Of a DNA stretch of 64,000 nt, positions 26,059-35,213 are shown one piece after another (position 1 is the first letter of the stretch; the number at the start of each line of letters is the position of its first letter). Where the stretch lies: positions 160,733 through 224,732 of the forward strand of contig JAGASK010000039.1 in NCBI GenBank assembly GCA_017621815.1. The letters run 5' to 3'. The position numbers and the translations under genes were made by a program. The DNA is from Lachnospiraceae bacterium (GTDB lineage: Bacteria; Bacillota; Clostridia; Lachnospirales; Lachnospiraceae). Below the pieces are notes generated by a model. That model made no database searches, was not told the origin of the DNA, and worked only from the letters and a program-made list of their open reading frames with translations.

Positions 26059-27222
26059 TCAGCTTCTCCTTATCACCTCAAAACACATTCTACCATTATG
26101 GTAAGGACATTTCCAGGGTTCTACAATAGGTCTTCCCTCAAAAGGCTTTCCTTTTGCATCCACCTCCCAGAACCATTCTGAGCCGTTTCTCTTATCAATT
26201 ACATGTTCTCTGATAAAATTCCATTCGGCCTTGGCCGCTTCCAGATATTCCGGTTTATCGGGATTTTTCTGCCAGCCGTTTAAGAAACCTACTACAGTCT
26301 CCGCCTGTACCCACCAGATACGGTGAGTATTTACCACTCCCTTTTCGCACTCATTAGCAAGGGAATGTCCGTCAAAAGCCACCTTATAAATCTGAGCCGT
26401 CAAATCCTTTGTAATAGGCGTCATTTTTTCTTCATACTTCTTTTCGCCTAAAATTTCCACGCCCCTGTCAATCAGCCATGCGGTTTCAATATCATGTCCA
26501 TAGGAATGTAAATCAATAATGGAGTTCATATTGGCATCAAAAAACACTTCCTGTCTGTGGAGCACCGGATTATATACTTTATCTGCAAAAGTATCCATAA
26601 TCCATTTAAGCCTTTCTTTTACCTCCGGCATTCCCGACACTCTGTAAAGCTCCGTATAGGCTTCAAATACATGGAGCAGAGTATTCATTGTTTTTTCTGC
26701 AATAACACCGTTTTCAGAAAGCTTATCATTTTCAATTTCATGAAATCCCTTGTCAAAGGCTTCCTTATAACCGATTTCATCGGTACATTTTGTTTCAATA
26801 ATGCGAAACAGTTCCTTTGCCATGGAAAGCGCCTCTTCATCTCCCGATGCTTCATAATAGGAGGAAAGAGCATAGATGGAAAAGGCCTGATTATAAGTGT
26901 GTTTAGTAGTATCCTCCGGCTCACCGTTATATTTAATTGACCAGTAAATACCGCCGTTTTCTTTATCCATGCAATGCTCTTTCATGAAGGCAAATCCATG
27001 TTTTGCTTCTTCTAAAAGACTTTCATCCTTTAAAAGTGTATAAGCATTGGAGAAGAACCATGTAATTCGGCTGTTTAAAATGCATCCCTTCACTGCCTTT
27101 TTATCCAGCTTAAGGTCATAATCCATCCATCCATAGTAGCCGCCAAATTCATCATCCCTTAATGCTTTCCAAAAAGGAATAATGTTTTCTGTCAAATGAG
27201 ACCTTATTTCTTCTACCATCAT
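26059..27222 (-). CDS. cellobiose 2-epimerase (mannobiose 2-epimerase)
   Basis: A 387-residue (alpha/alpha)6 barrel of the N-acylglucosamine/cellobiose 2-epimerase family. It converts beta-1,4-mannobiose to mannosylglucose. The histidine and acidic active-site residues appear in L-H-S-Y-G-H-D-I-E-T-A-W near 245 and K-C-P-Y-H-N-G-R-M-C near the end. The N-terminus F-W-K-A-L-R-D-D-E-F-G-G-Y-Y-G is characteristic. The frame is open 28 codons further upstream, but GAGGAG 8 bases before ATG 27222 and the end of the permease gene at 27242 fix the start. It works directly with the following GH130_1 enzyme. Confidence 0.94.
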   Translation of the reverse strand: MMVEEIRSHLTENIIPFWKALRDDEFGGYYGWMDYDLKLDKKAVKGCILNSRITWFFSNAYTLLKDESLLEEAKHGFAFMKEHCMDKENGGIYWSIKYNGEPEDTTKHTYNQAFSIYALSSYYEASGDEEALSMAKELFRIIETKCTDEIGYKEAFDKGFHEIENDKLSENGVIAEKTMNTLLHVFEAYTELYRVSGMPEVKERLKWIMDTFADKVYNPVLHRQEVFFDANMNSIIDLHSYGHDIETAWLIDRGVEILGEKKYEEKMTPITKDLTAQIYKVAFDGHSLANECEKGVVNTHRIWWVQAETVVGFLNGWQKNPDKPEYLEAAKAEWNFIREHVIDKRNGSEWFWEVDAKGKPFEGRPIVEPWKCPYHNGRMCFEVIRRS

Positions 27223-27241
27223 TTCACTATCTCCTCTCTGA

Positions 27242-28090
27242 TTAACCCTTAACAGCTCCCGCCGTAAGTCCGCTGTAAATCTGTTTCTGGCAGGTAATAA
27301 ATACAATCAATGCCGGAAGCAGGGAAATAATAACACCTGCACATATCAGATTATATTTACTTCCCAGAGGTCCTACGAAGGTATACAGGGAAGTCGCTAC
27401 CGTAGGCAGGTTCTTTTTGTCCTGCAGATACAGGTTTGCGGAATAATATTCATTATAAGTGCCTACTCCCTTTAAAATACATGAGGTAACAATCGCAGGC
27501 TTAAGGAGCGGCAGCAAAATCTTATAAAAGATTGTAAAATAAGAAGCTCCATCCATAATACCTGACTCATCCAAAGAATAATCAATATTCTCAAAGAACT
27601 GAATATAAATATATATGGAAATAATATCAGTACCGCACATCATTATGATATACCCAACCAGGGAATTAATAAAGCCCAGTTTATACATAATTTCATAAAC
27701 TGCAATCTGCATGGCAACACCGGGAAGCTGGGATGCAAATAAAAACAGGTTGCGGATAATTCCGTTACCGGGAAATTTAAATCTGTTTAAAACATAGGCC
27801 AGCTGGGTACCGATTAAGGTGGAAGCAATCAATACGCAAACCAGAATAATTGCGGAATTAATAAATGCCCTTCCCATATTAGCCTTTTGGAAAGCCAATA
27901 TGAAATTATCAAAATTCAACCAGCTTTCAGGTAGCACCATAACGTTTGTCTGCTGATATTCTGTATCCGTTTTAAAAGCAGTGATTACGCAGGAAACCAC
28001 AGGCAGCACCGCTACGAATGAGAAAAATACCAATGAAAAATATTTAAGGAAAACTAATAAATATTTGCCGATTTTCTGTAAAATTGTCAT
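27242..28090 (-). CDS. ABC sugar transporter permease, MalG type
   Basis: A 282-residue integral membrane protein with about six spans. The EAA loop is visible as E-S-G-I-M-D-G-A-S-Y-F-T-I-F-Y-K-I-L-L-P-L-L-K-P, which couples the permease to the shared ATPase. It begins directly after the stop of the MalF-type gene, with no gap, so their translation is coupled. With the lipoprotein upstream it forms a CUT1 importer, probably for manno-oligosaccharides given the flanking enzymes. Confidence 0.94.
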   Translation of the reverse strand: MTILQKIGKYLLVFLKYFSLVFFSFVAVLPVVSCVITAFKTDTEYQQTNVMVLPESWLNFDNFILAFQKANMGRAFINSAIILVCVLIASTLIGTQLAYVLNRFKFPGNGIIRNLFLFASQLPGVAMQIAVYEIMYKLGFINSLVGYIIMMCGTDIISIYIYIQFFENIDYSLDESGIMDGASYFTIFYKILLPLLKPAIVTSCILKGVGTYNEYYSANLYLQDKKNLPTVATSLYTFVGPLGSKYNLICAGVIISLLPALIVFITCQKQIYSGLTAGAVKG

Positions 28091-29095
28091 TTATCTGCCC
28101 GCCTTTCTAGCTGCTATTTTCGCCAGCTTTTTCTCACGCTTTACAGCTGCGTTCTTATCCTCATCCTCTGCGTTCTTAAATACATATTTAAAGAACAGCT
28201 TCTGCAGAATAGTTACCGCAAGAATAATTATCAGAAGCACGATTGCCATAGCCGAAGCCAGACCAACCTTCTGCTGAGTATGGGCAATTTCATGCATAAC
28301 TACAAAATAAGTACCGGTTCCGTTAGCACCGTCAGTAATAACATAAGGAGGCTCAAATGCACTTAAGGAACCTGTAATTGACAGAATAACATTTAACGTA
28401 ATAATCGTCTTAATACTTGGCAGGATAATATATTTAAACTGCTGAAATCTATTGGCACCATCCAGCATGGCTGCTTCATATAATTCTGAATCCACGGACA
28501 TAATGGCTCCGATAAAAAGCACCATATTCTGTCCGAAATAACGCCATACAGACGTGCCCACCAGAGATATATTGTTAATTCTCTGGTCTTTTAACCAATA
28601 AGGTAAATTATCAAGCTGAAATCCGCACCACTGCAGCACTGTATCAAATACAAAGCCTCTGGTGTAGAAAAATTTAAAAATGAAACCAATGGCAATACCA
28701 TTAATCAGATAAGGGAAAAACATAAATCCCTTAAATACACTTCCCCCTTTTACCTTAAAACTCAAAATGGTTGCAAGATACAAGGCAAGTGCCAGCTGCA
28801 CCACTGAACCAACCATATAATACAAGCTCAATTTCAATGCGCCAAAGCAGTCATCTCTTTGGAACACCTTCATATAATTTTTTAAGCCAACGAATTTTCT
28901 TGTACCCACGTACTTCATATCATAAAAGCTGAAACCAAACATTTCTGCAAAGGGCAGATATGTAAAGGTAAATAACAGCACCAGAGGAATAACCATAAAA
29001 GCAATCATAACAAATACCTTTTGTCCGTCTCTGCTTTTTGCCCATTCCCCAAATGTTCTTTTCTTTTTCGGCCTAGCCGCCTGAGTCATTGCCAT
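28091..29095 (-). CDS. ABC sugar transporter permease, MalF type
   Basis: A 334-residue integral membrane protein with a basic cytoplasmic start (R-P-K-K-K-R-T-F), about six spans, and the EAA motif E-A-A-M-L-D-G-A-N-R-F-Q-Q-F-K-Y-I-I-L-P. The C-terminus is a basic tail (R-E-K-K-L-A-K-I-A-A-R-K). It is the partner of the following MalG-type permease. No ATPase gene is present; Clostridia commonly share one MsmK-type ATPase between such importers. GGAGGAA precedes ATG 29095. Confidence 0.94.
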   Translation of the reverse strand: MAMTQAARPKKKRTFGEWAKSRDGQKVFVMIAFMVIPLVLLFTFTYLPFAEMFGFSFYDMKYVGTRKFVGLKNYMKVFQRDDCFGALKLSLYYMVGSVVQLALALYLATILSFKVKGGSVFKGFMFFPYLINGIAIGFIFKFFYTRGFVFDTVLQWCGFQLDNLPYWLKDQRINNISLVGTSVWRYFGQNMVLFIGAIMSVDSELYEAAMLDGANRFQQFKYIILPSIKTIITLNVILSITGSLSAFEPPYVITDGANGTGTYFVVMHEIAHTQQKVGLASAMAIVLLIIILAVTILQKLFFKYVFKNAEDEDKNAAVKREKKLAKIAARKAGR

Positions 29096-29119
29096 AAGCT
29101 CTTTCCTCCTGATAACATA

Positions 29120-29165
29120 TACATCCCGGATGTATTAGAGCCAAGGAGAGACCTCCCCTTGGCTC
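29120..29165 (-). promoter_or_regulatory. stem-loops between binding-protein and permease genes
   Basis: The 157-base gap contains a 9-bp stem GAGCCAAGG/CCTTGGCTC at 29138-29165. A second inverted repeat, ATACATCC-C-GGATGTAT, lies at 29120-29136 close to the permease ribosome-binding site. No U-tract follows, so a complete terminator is unlikely. Such hairpins often protect the upstream mRNA and let binding protein outnumber permease (inference). Confidence 0.6.
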
Positions 29166-29252
29166 CATATTCATTACAATAGAAAGTTAACAGAACGTGC
29201 TTTCCATTATTTTTATCAATAACTATAACGCTATTGAATTCAAGGCTTCAAA

Positions 29253-30710
29253 TTAGTATAATACTTCGATGCCAAGTTCTTCCTGTGCAGCATTCCATTT
29301 AGCTGTCCAGTCAGCCATAATATCATCAAAGCTTTCAGAACCTGTAGCTCCTGCTTCAACGATTCTCTGTACCTTAGCATTTCCGCCTGCATTGAAGGAA
29401 AGTTCGGATTCAGAGTTCATCTGATTTAAGAAATCAGCTTCACCGTCAAGGGCAGGCTGGTCACTTAATACTGTAGAGCCGTCGAATGCAGCATATAAAT
29501 CAGGATTCTGTCCATCTTTATCTACTGTGTAACCGCCTTCGTTATAGCACCATCCGGATTCCTCTGTCATCCACTTAATAAATACCATAGCAGCTGTCTT
29601 GTTTTCATCAGAAGAATTGATATTGATACCATAGCTGTAATCACCACCAGCTAATGCATACTGTGTTCCGCCAACTGTCATAGGGAAAGGCATATATCCA
29701 ACATCTTCACCATGGTCACCAGCTTCTACCATCTGAGCATATGCCCATGAACCCAGTACCATTGTGCCGATTTCACCGTTGTTCAGCATGCCCTTGCATC
29801 CTTCCCAGTCGGTTGTTGTGTAGTCTTCTTCGATTAAGCCGTTAGCTACTGCATCATAAAGAATTCTGTATAAGTTGTAAATACCTGTGTCATCACCGGG
29901 ATCTTCAAAAGGAGATGCTGTATGAACAAGCTTCTGGTTCATATAAGTATCATCACCGTTTGATACGATACCGATGTAAGCATCCCATGCACCCATGGTC
30001 CAGCCTGCTGCATAGTTAGTATACAGAGGAATAGCATCTGTATTGTCTTTGATTAACTGTAAATCTGCAAGGAACTCTGTAGGAGTTGTAGGAAGCTCAG
30101 TAATACCTGCTGCTTCAAATACAGCCTTGTTGTACAGAACGCCCTGTGCGTTTGCCATGTAAGGAACACCATAGCTGAGTCCGTCATATTCCCAGATGTT
30201 TGCGAAGTTAATTTCCGCATCGAGGTTTGCAAGTGTGTCAATCGGATAGAAGTATGTGCTTAAATCAGCCTTGTCTACAGCAGGGATAAACATGATGTCA
30301 CCCCAGTCACCTGTAGAAAGACGAAGCAGTGCATCTTCTGCATAATCAGTTACGCCTTCTGTTTCAACGGTGATATTAGGATATACCTTGTTGAATTCAG
30401 CAATCATGGCTGCAATAGTACCATCTTCTTCACGGTCTGTCTTGTGATGAATCCACTTAATGCTTGCTGTCAAATCTGTATAATCTGTTCCAACAGCAAT
30501 CTGTGAATAAGAAGGAACTCCTTCAGGAGTTTCAGCTTCAGCTGTATCTGTTGTTTCCTCCTGTGTGTCTGTTGTTTCTTCTGTAGTTGTGTCTGCAGTC
30601 TCAGTTGTTGTATCTGCAGATTCTGTGTTGTCGCTGCTTCCGCCGCATGCAACTAAAGATAAGGTCATAGCTGCTGCAAGAGAAAGTGCTAAAACTTTTC
30701 TCAGTTTCAT
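29253..30710 (-). CDS. extracellular sugar-binding lipoprotein of ABC importer
   Basis: A 485-residue CUT1 solute-binding lipoprotein. The lipobox L-S-L-V-A-C places the lipid on Cys22. A Thr/Glu/Asp-rich flexible linker covers about residues 28-62, and a two-lobed binding fold follows (S-I-K-W-I-H-H-K-T-D and G-S-W-A-Y-A-Q-M segments). Its position at the head of the permease-epimerase-GH130 unit makes manno-oligosaccharides the likely ligand, like the mannan-binding protein of Roseburia. GGAGG lies 10 bases before ATG 30710. The ligand is inferred from context only. Confidence 0.92.
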   Translation of the reverse strand: MKLRKVLALSLAAAMTLSLVACGGSSDNTESADTTTETADTTTEETTDTQEETTDTAEAETPEGVPSYSQIAVGTDYTDLTASIKWIHHKTDREEDGTIAAMIAEFNKVYPNITVETEGVTDYAEDALLRLSTGDWGDIMFIPAVDKADLSTYFYPIDTLANLDAEINFANIWEYDGLSYGVPYMANAQGVLYNKAVFEAAGITELPTTPTEFLADLQLIKDNTDAIPLYTNYAAGWTMGAWDAYIGIVSNGDDTYMNQKLVHTASPFEDPGDDTGIYNLYRILYDAVANGLIEEDYTTTDWEGCKGMLNNGEIGTMVLGSWAYAQMVEAGDHGEDVGYMPFPMTVGGTQYALAGGDYSYGININSSDENKTAAMVFIKWMTEESGWCYNEGGYTVDKDGQNPDLYAAFDGSTVLSDQPALDGEADFLNQMNSESELSFNAGGNAKVQRIVEAGATGSESFDDIMADWTAKWNAAQEELGIEVLY

Positions 30711-30790
30711 AATAACTTATCCTCCTTTTTGAATGTTACTAAAACTGTTTTTTCTCTGCCGCCACTGATTATGATTCTTTTTAACGGCAG

Positions 30791-30804
30791 GTTACTTTCG
30801 TAAC
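30791..30804. promoter_or_regulatory. inverted repeat at the start of the transporter operon
   Basis: GTTAC-TTTC-GTAAC lies just downstream of the minus-strand TATAAT, around +3 to +16 of the expected transcript. This is the usual place for a repressor operator; the nearby LacI protein is a candidate. Confidence 0.45.
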
Positions 30805-31038
30805 TTAATTTTAATTATATTTACTTAATTTTTTTAATCATCACTTTTTATTGCATATAATATATTATTCTTGCCTGTTTTAGTCATTTCTTCTTTTTTC
30901 ACAATTTTGAGCATCGTTTTTTATGCATTTTGCATACCGAAATATTACATTTTTTGACCAATAATTTACATTTTATTATTTATTAATTTAATTTAGCTTA
31001 ATTTTAGCCTTATTTTTTAATTAAACTTAAATTATAAA

Positions 31039-31067
31039 TTGATAAAATAAATAAAATATAATATACT
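31039..31067 (+). promoter_or_regulatory. sigma-A promoter of the AraC-type gene
   Basis: Plus-strand TTGATA (31039-31044), a 17-base spacer and TATACT (31062-31067). AAGGAG follows at 31083, ten bases before the ATG. Confidence 0.75.
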
Positions 31068-31098
31068 TGATTAAAAGAAAATAAGGAGATGCACATTC

Positions 31099-31992
31099 AT
31101 GAATATAAAAACTTCCTTTTTGAAATCATTGACATCTGCACCCAAGCTTTCATCCGGGCATAAACCCGAAGAATTTCTGGGACATATTTATAGTGAAGAA
31201 ATCAATTCTGATTCCAAATTTCTCCGCATTCTGTCAGGCGGTATAATTCAGGCTTCTTCTCCTTACTCCTTTGACATCCGTTCTCTTGACTGCTATATGC
31301 TGCTTTACACTAAAAGCGGCTGCGGCAAGCTGCTGATTCAGAATCAGGTCTACACTCTCATGCAGTCTTCTCTTTTATTTTTAGACTGCCACGAGCGTTT
31401 TCGCCTGGATATCGCCATAGCCCCCTGGGAATATCAGATTTTATTTATAACAGGAAATCAGCTCAAAAACTACTATGATTTATTACCTGGAAGCACAGCC
31501 ATCATGCCCCTGCTTCCTTATTCCGAGACTGCATTATGCCTTGAAAAGCTGTCTGTTTTTGACATATCGGATCAGACAGCTTCTGTCCTTTCGGCGTCTT
31601 CGCTGCTGAATACCATTATAACAGGCTGTGTGGTTTATCAGCTGGCGGACAATTCTCCGTCCCAGCTTATTTCTTCCTACTTAAACGAAATGAAAGAACT
31701 GTTTGACACTAATTTTCAGGAAAATTATTCACTCGATGATCTGGAAGAACGTTTTCACATAAGTAAGTACAGACTTTGCCGGGAATTCGGAGCAGCCTTC
31801 CATATGCCGCCCCTGCAATACCTGAACAGAAAAAGAATAGAGGTAGCAAAGCATCTGCTTCTTACTACCTCTTTAAAAGTCCACGAAGTGGGAAGCCGGG
31901 TGGGAATTGATAACACCAATCATTTCATTTCCCTGTTCAAGAAGTTTACCGGCCAGACTCCTCTGGAATATAAACAAAATAAAATATTATAA
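31099..31992 (+). CDS. AraC-family transcriptional regulator
   Basis: A 297-residue regulator. Residues 1-180 form an N-terminal cupin-like sensing domain (Y-T-K-S-G-C-G-K-L-L-I-Q-N-Q). Residues about 195-295 hold two helix-turn-helix units (L-E-E-R-F-H-I-S-K-Y-R-L-C-R-E-F, then V-G-S-R-V-G-I-D-N-T-N-H-F-I-S-L-F-K-K-F-T-G-Q-T-P). It is divergent from the transporter operon and likely activates it in response to an imported oligosaccharide or metabolite (inference). Its 3' end overlaps the convergent LacI gene by 6 bases. Confidence 0.9.
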   Translation: MNIKTSFLKSLTSAPKLSSGHKPEEFLGHIYSEEINSDSKFLRILSGGIIQASSPYSFDIRSLDCYMLLYTKSGCGKLLIQNQVYTLMQSSLLFLDCHERFRLDIAIAPWEYQILFITGNQLKNYYDLLPGSTAIMPLLPYSETALCLEKLSVFDISDQTASVLSASSLLNTIITGCVVYQLADNSPSQLISSYLNEMKELFDTNFQENYSLDDLEERFHISKYRLCREFGAAFHMPPLQYLNRKRIEVAKHLLLTTSLKVHEVGSRVGIDNTNHFISLFKKFTGQTPLEYKQNKIL

Positions 31993-33006
31993 TCTTCTTA
32001 CACTGTCCTTTATCACCATATGTCCTTCCACAATGGAGATTCCCTGCTTATAATATTCACCTGACATTTTTTTCAGCAGGTTGTTGATTGTCTTTCTTGC
32101 CATTTCCTTTATATCCACCTCATAGGTCGTAATTCCCACATCGCAGATTCCGGGATGGATATAATTATCAAAACCCACTACCGAAATATCCTCGGGCACC
32201 CTGTAGCCTCTTTTTTTCAGGACATTGATGAATTCTCCCGCTGTCAGATCACAGTTGCAGACAAATGCCGTAGGCATTTTTTCAGGGAATTTGAACTCAA
32301 AATCATCGTCCCTCTGCCCATCCTCAATGTTTCTGTCTTCTATAATCCACTCACGGCGGACTTTCTGCCCGTTTTCCATAAGTGCCTTCGCATATCCGAA
32401 ATATCTGTCTGTGATACTTCCGGTATAAAGCAGTGTTCCCACATAGGCAATATCTTTGTGACCCATTTCAAACAGATAATTGGTTAACTTATACATCCCG
32501 TAAAAATTATCCGTAACTACAGCATCGCATTCATGCCTTCTGTCATAAAAATCCAGACAGATAAAGGGTACATCAATATTTTGTTCCAGCATATTCAGAT
32601 AGTCTTCCTTCAAAAGACCAAGGATTATCATTCCTTCCGTCTTATGTTCTTTAAGAAGCTTGGGAAGCTCCAGATTCTGCTCTGTTTCGAGACTGAGAAC
32701 TTCCAGCATGGTAAAGCATTCCTTGGAAACAGCTTTTGTCGCCACCGCCTGATACATTTTCCAGTAAAAAGACTCATACTGGTCAAGATACCTTTCCGAA
32801 ACAATAATGCCAATATTATAGCTCCTTTTTGCGCTCATCATTTTTGCTTCTGACGGCGAACGATATCCCATTTCCTTCGCCAGCTGCTTGATTTTTTCAC
32901 GCATTTCCTCGCTGACGCCCTTCTGATTAGATAGTGCCTTAGAAACAGTCACCGTACTGACATTCATTATTTTAGCAATATCAGCCAGCTTTACTGCCTT
33001 TGCCAT
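31987..33006 (-). CDS. LacI-family transcriptional regulator
   Basis: A 339-residue repressor. The DNA-binding head (V-K-L-A-D-I-A-K-I-M-N-V-S-T-V-T-V-S-K-A-L) includes the hinge helix region and is followed by a periplasmic-binding-protein-like sugar-sensing core. GGAGG 8 bases before ATG 33006 decides the start over an in-frame codon at 33036. It is the third gene of the GH36-GH36-lacI unit, 30 bases after the second GH36 gene, so it may repress its own operon and the transporter operon. The effector is unknown; a mannan or galactose derivative is likely. Confidence 0.92.
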   Translation of the reverse strand: MAKAVKLADIAKIMNVSTVTVSKALSNQKGVSEEMREKIKQLAKEMGYRSPSEAKMMSAKRSYNIGIIVSERYLDQYESFYWKMYQAVATKAVSKECFTMLEVLSLETEQNLELPKLLKEHKTEGMIILGLLKEDYLNMLEQNIDVPFICLDFYDRRHECDAVVTDNFYGMYKLTNYLFEMGHKDIAYVGTLLYTGSITDRYFGYAKALMENGQKVRREWIIEDRNIEDGQRDDDFEFKFPEKMPTAFVCNCDLTAGEFINVLKKRGYRVPEDISVVGFDNYIHPGICDVGITTYEVDIKEMARKTINNLLKKMSGEYYKQGISIVEGHMVIKDSVRRL

Positions 33007-33036
33007 GTTTCTCTCCTCCGTTTCCCCTTTTATCAA

Positions 33037-35190
33037 TTAACGGCTTTCAATTTCAAAAATTCTTGCCATTACAGGCTCGCCGTATTTCACTGCCAAAGCC
33101 TTTTCTTCCTTCAGATAGCCGTAACTGCAATTATCCTGCCGGGTTTTTGAAGGATAAGCAAGTCTTACCGAAAGTTCTCCTTCCCCTTCAAACAAATGGC
33201 CAAGCGGAATCTTTTTGCTTTCTTCGTTTCCGCCTCTTCTCCATAATGCAAGATATGCTTTCTTCTCTGTCTTAAGAACACTGCAGAGCCAGTTATCACG
33301 GCTGTCAGCAAGACCCCAGGGCCAATCCGGCAGAGCTTTTTTAATATCCTCCCTGATAGTCTTGTAATAGGCAATTCCTTCTTTTACCAGCGCCTTTCTC
33401 CCATCGGAAAGCTCTTTCAAATGCCCGCTTTGATGAATCCGCAAAAGCAGGGCATTTACCATATTATAAATCGTTTCCTCTTCATCCCCATCCCTTTGAG
33501 GATAAGACCAGACTGCTGCCTGCTCCGGTGTCAGCCCTGCACAGGCATTGGCTGCAATCGTTGCATAATTCCGGTAGTCCTCCTGGTCACTGGTAGACTG
33601 AATGCTGTATCTCGAAAGCATCGCATAGTCAATTCTAAGCCCTCCGCTTGAACAGTTATCAATTACCAAATCGGGATAGCGTTCAAAAACACCTTCCAGC
33701 CATTTTAAATATGCCCTTTCATGCGCCAGCATTCCTGCGCCCGGGCTGTCAGCATACAATTCTGTACCGATTCCCGGCTCAATGTTATAATCCATCTTTA
33801 TATAACCGACTCCATACTCCCTTACAACCCTGTCGATTACCTCATCCACATGGGCAATTACTTCAGGATTTCTGAAGTCCAGCTGATATCTGCTCCTGTC
33901 ATAAACACGTTTTCCGTGACGGACAAAAAACCAGTCATCCGGCGCTTTTTTTGCCTTTTCACAATTAATTCCCATAACTTCAAGCTCAAGCCACAGACCG
34001 GGAACCATTCCTCTGGCACGGATATAATCAGTGACCTCTTTTACTCCCTTCGGGAAACGCTCTTTCGATTCCTGCCACTCTCCTACGCTGTCCCACCATT
34101 CTCCGGGAGCATACCAGCCGGCATCAATCACATAATATTCACAGCCCATTTCCGCAGCCGCATCAATAAGAGGAAGCTCCTTTTCCGTAGTGGGGTCTCC
34201 GAACAGACAATTCATATAATCATTAAAAACAACGGGAAGCTTTTCATTATCCTGATTGGGACGCCTGATTTTACGCCGGTAGGAAGTGAGCTGTCCCATA
34301 GCCTTAGCAAAATCTGCGCTGCAGACGCCTACTGCCACCGGTACGGTGGTAAAGCTTTCCCCGGGCTTTAAGTTCTGAAACCAGTGGGACTGCACTTCGG
34401 CAGGACCGCTTAAAGCCAGATAAAAATGACCGTTTTCATCACTGATTTCCGTATGCCAGGAGCCGTTATGCTCTATCTGCCAGTAAAGAGAAGTGCCTCC
34501 ATCCGTATTTTCCAGATATCCCATAGGAAGATATTTTTTCGTTGACCAGTTTCCCGTATTAGTAAGCTCAATGGTGCCGGATGTACGCTGATTCACTGTA
34601 GGCTGCGTCTGGCCAAGCCCAAGCTCGGGAAAGCTGTAGGAGTGGAAATTAAATTCCTTCTGCCAGCCGTTATATGCATATGTCAGTCTCATCTTATCAT
34701 CAGAACTTGCATTTCCCTCTTTTTCTATGCCCAGATAATAAAAGGAAGAAATATATTCCAGCGTCTGCACCTGCTGCCCTTCATTAATTACCTGATGCTG
34801 CATCCTGACGGTGGATGTACCGGTATAAAACTGCCAGGTGGAAATTACCTTTGCCCCTGTCATTTCATCCTTTTGGGTTATGGTCAGTTTGCGCCCCGTT
34901 TCATTTCGTCCGTCTTCCATATTCACAAAAGTAAGCAGATATCCCGGCGCAGTTACAATGTGTTTATTTCCATGCTTCTCATAAGGCCTGTTATATCCGG
35001 AAAAATTAACCTGTACTACCTGAAAGCCTTCCTTAATAAAAAGATCGCTTTCTTCCAAATCTCTCATAGGTACGGAGGAAAAATGAAAAAGCTTTAACTG
35101 ATTATCCGCTGTAATTCCAAAAACCAGGTAAATGCCATCTTCCTCCATCCGAATCCACTTCTTTACATATCCTTCCGTTCCTTTTGTCAT
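33037..35190 (-). CDS. GH36 alpha-galactosidase-like enzyme (second copy)
   Basis: A 717-residue enzyme of glycoside hydrolase clan D, family GH36. The barrel is marked by Y-V-I-D-A-G-W-Y and G-L-W-L-E-L-E. The nucleophile Asp lies in G-Y-I-K-M-D-Y-N, and the acid/base region is R-Y-S-I-Q-S-T-S-D-Q-E-D. It is clearly diverged from the upstream GH36 (K-M-D-Y-N here, K-W-D-M-N there), so the two probably differ in specificity. No signal peptide, so it acts on imported galactosylated oligosaccharides. I chose ATG 35190, preceded by GAGG at 9 bases, over ATG 35208, which lacks a ribosome-binding site. Confidence 0.88.
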   Translation of the reverse strand: MTKGTEGYVKKWIRMEEDGIYLVFGITADNQLKLFHFSSVPMRDLEESDLFIKEGFQVVQVNFSGYNRPYEKHGNKHIVTAPGYLLTFVNMEDGRNETGRKLTITQKDEMTGAKVISTWQFYTGTSTVRMQHQVINEGQQVQTLEYISSFYYLGIEKEGNASSDDKMRLTYAYNGWQKEFNFHSYSFPELGLGQTQPTVNQRTSGTIELTNTGNWSTKKYLPMGYLENTDGGTSLYWQIEHNGSWHTEISDENGHFYLALSGPAEVQSHWFQNLKPGESFTTVPVAVGVCSADFAKAMGQLTSYRRKIRRPNQDNEKLPVVFNDYMNCLFGDPTTEKELPLIDAAAEMGCEYYVIDAGWYAPGEWWDSVGEWQESKERFPKGVKEVTDYIRARGMVPGLWLELEVMGINCEKAKKAPDDWFFVRHGKRVYDRSRYQLDFRNPEVIAHVDEVIDRVVREYGVGYIKMDYNIEPGIGTELYADSPGAGMLAHERAYLKWLEGVFERYPDLVIDNCSSGGLRIDYAMLSRYSIQSTSDQEDYRNYATIAANACAGLTPEQAAVWSYPQRDGDEEETIYNMVNALLLRIHQSGHLKELSDGRKALVKEGIAYYKTIREDIKKALPDWPWGLADSRDNWLCSVLKTEKKAYLALWRRGGNEESKKIPLGHLFEGEGELSVRLAYPSKTRQDNCSYGYLKEEKALAVKYGEPVMARIFEIESR

Positions 35191-35213
35191 TTCTTCTGTC
35201 CTCTCCATGCTGT

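Larger units (their letters stand above)
30711..31098. other. AT-rich divergent intergenic region between SBP and AraC genes
   Basis: This 388-base stretch has no credible gene. It is extremely AT-rich over 30800-31080. It holds the AraC promoter on the plus strand and a minus-strand -10 box TATAAT at 30814-30819 with no good -35. An inverted repeat sits at 30791-30804, and an imperfect palindrome AATTTAGCTTAATT lies at 30990-31003. The missing -35 fits a promoter that needs an activator such as the divergent AraC protein (inference). Confidence 0.65.

Noticed and set aside
33721-34371. 216-codon open frame on the plus strand
   Set aside because: Antisense to the second GH36 gene, whose catalytic motifs are intact.
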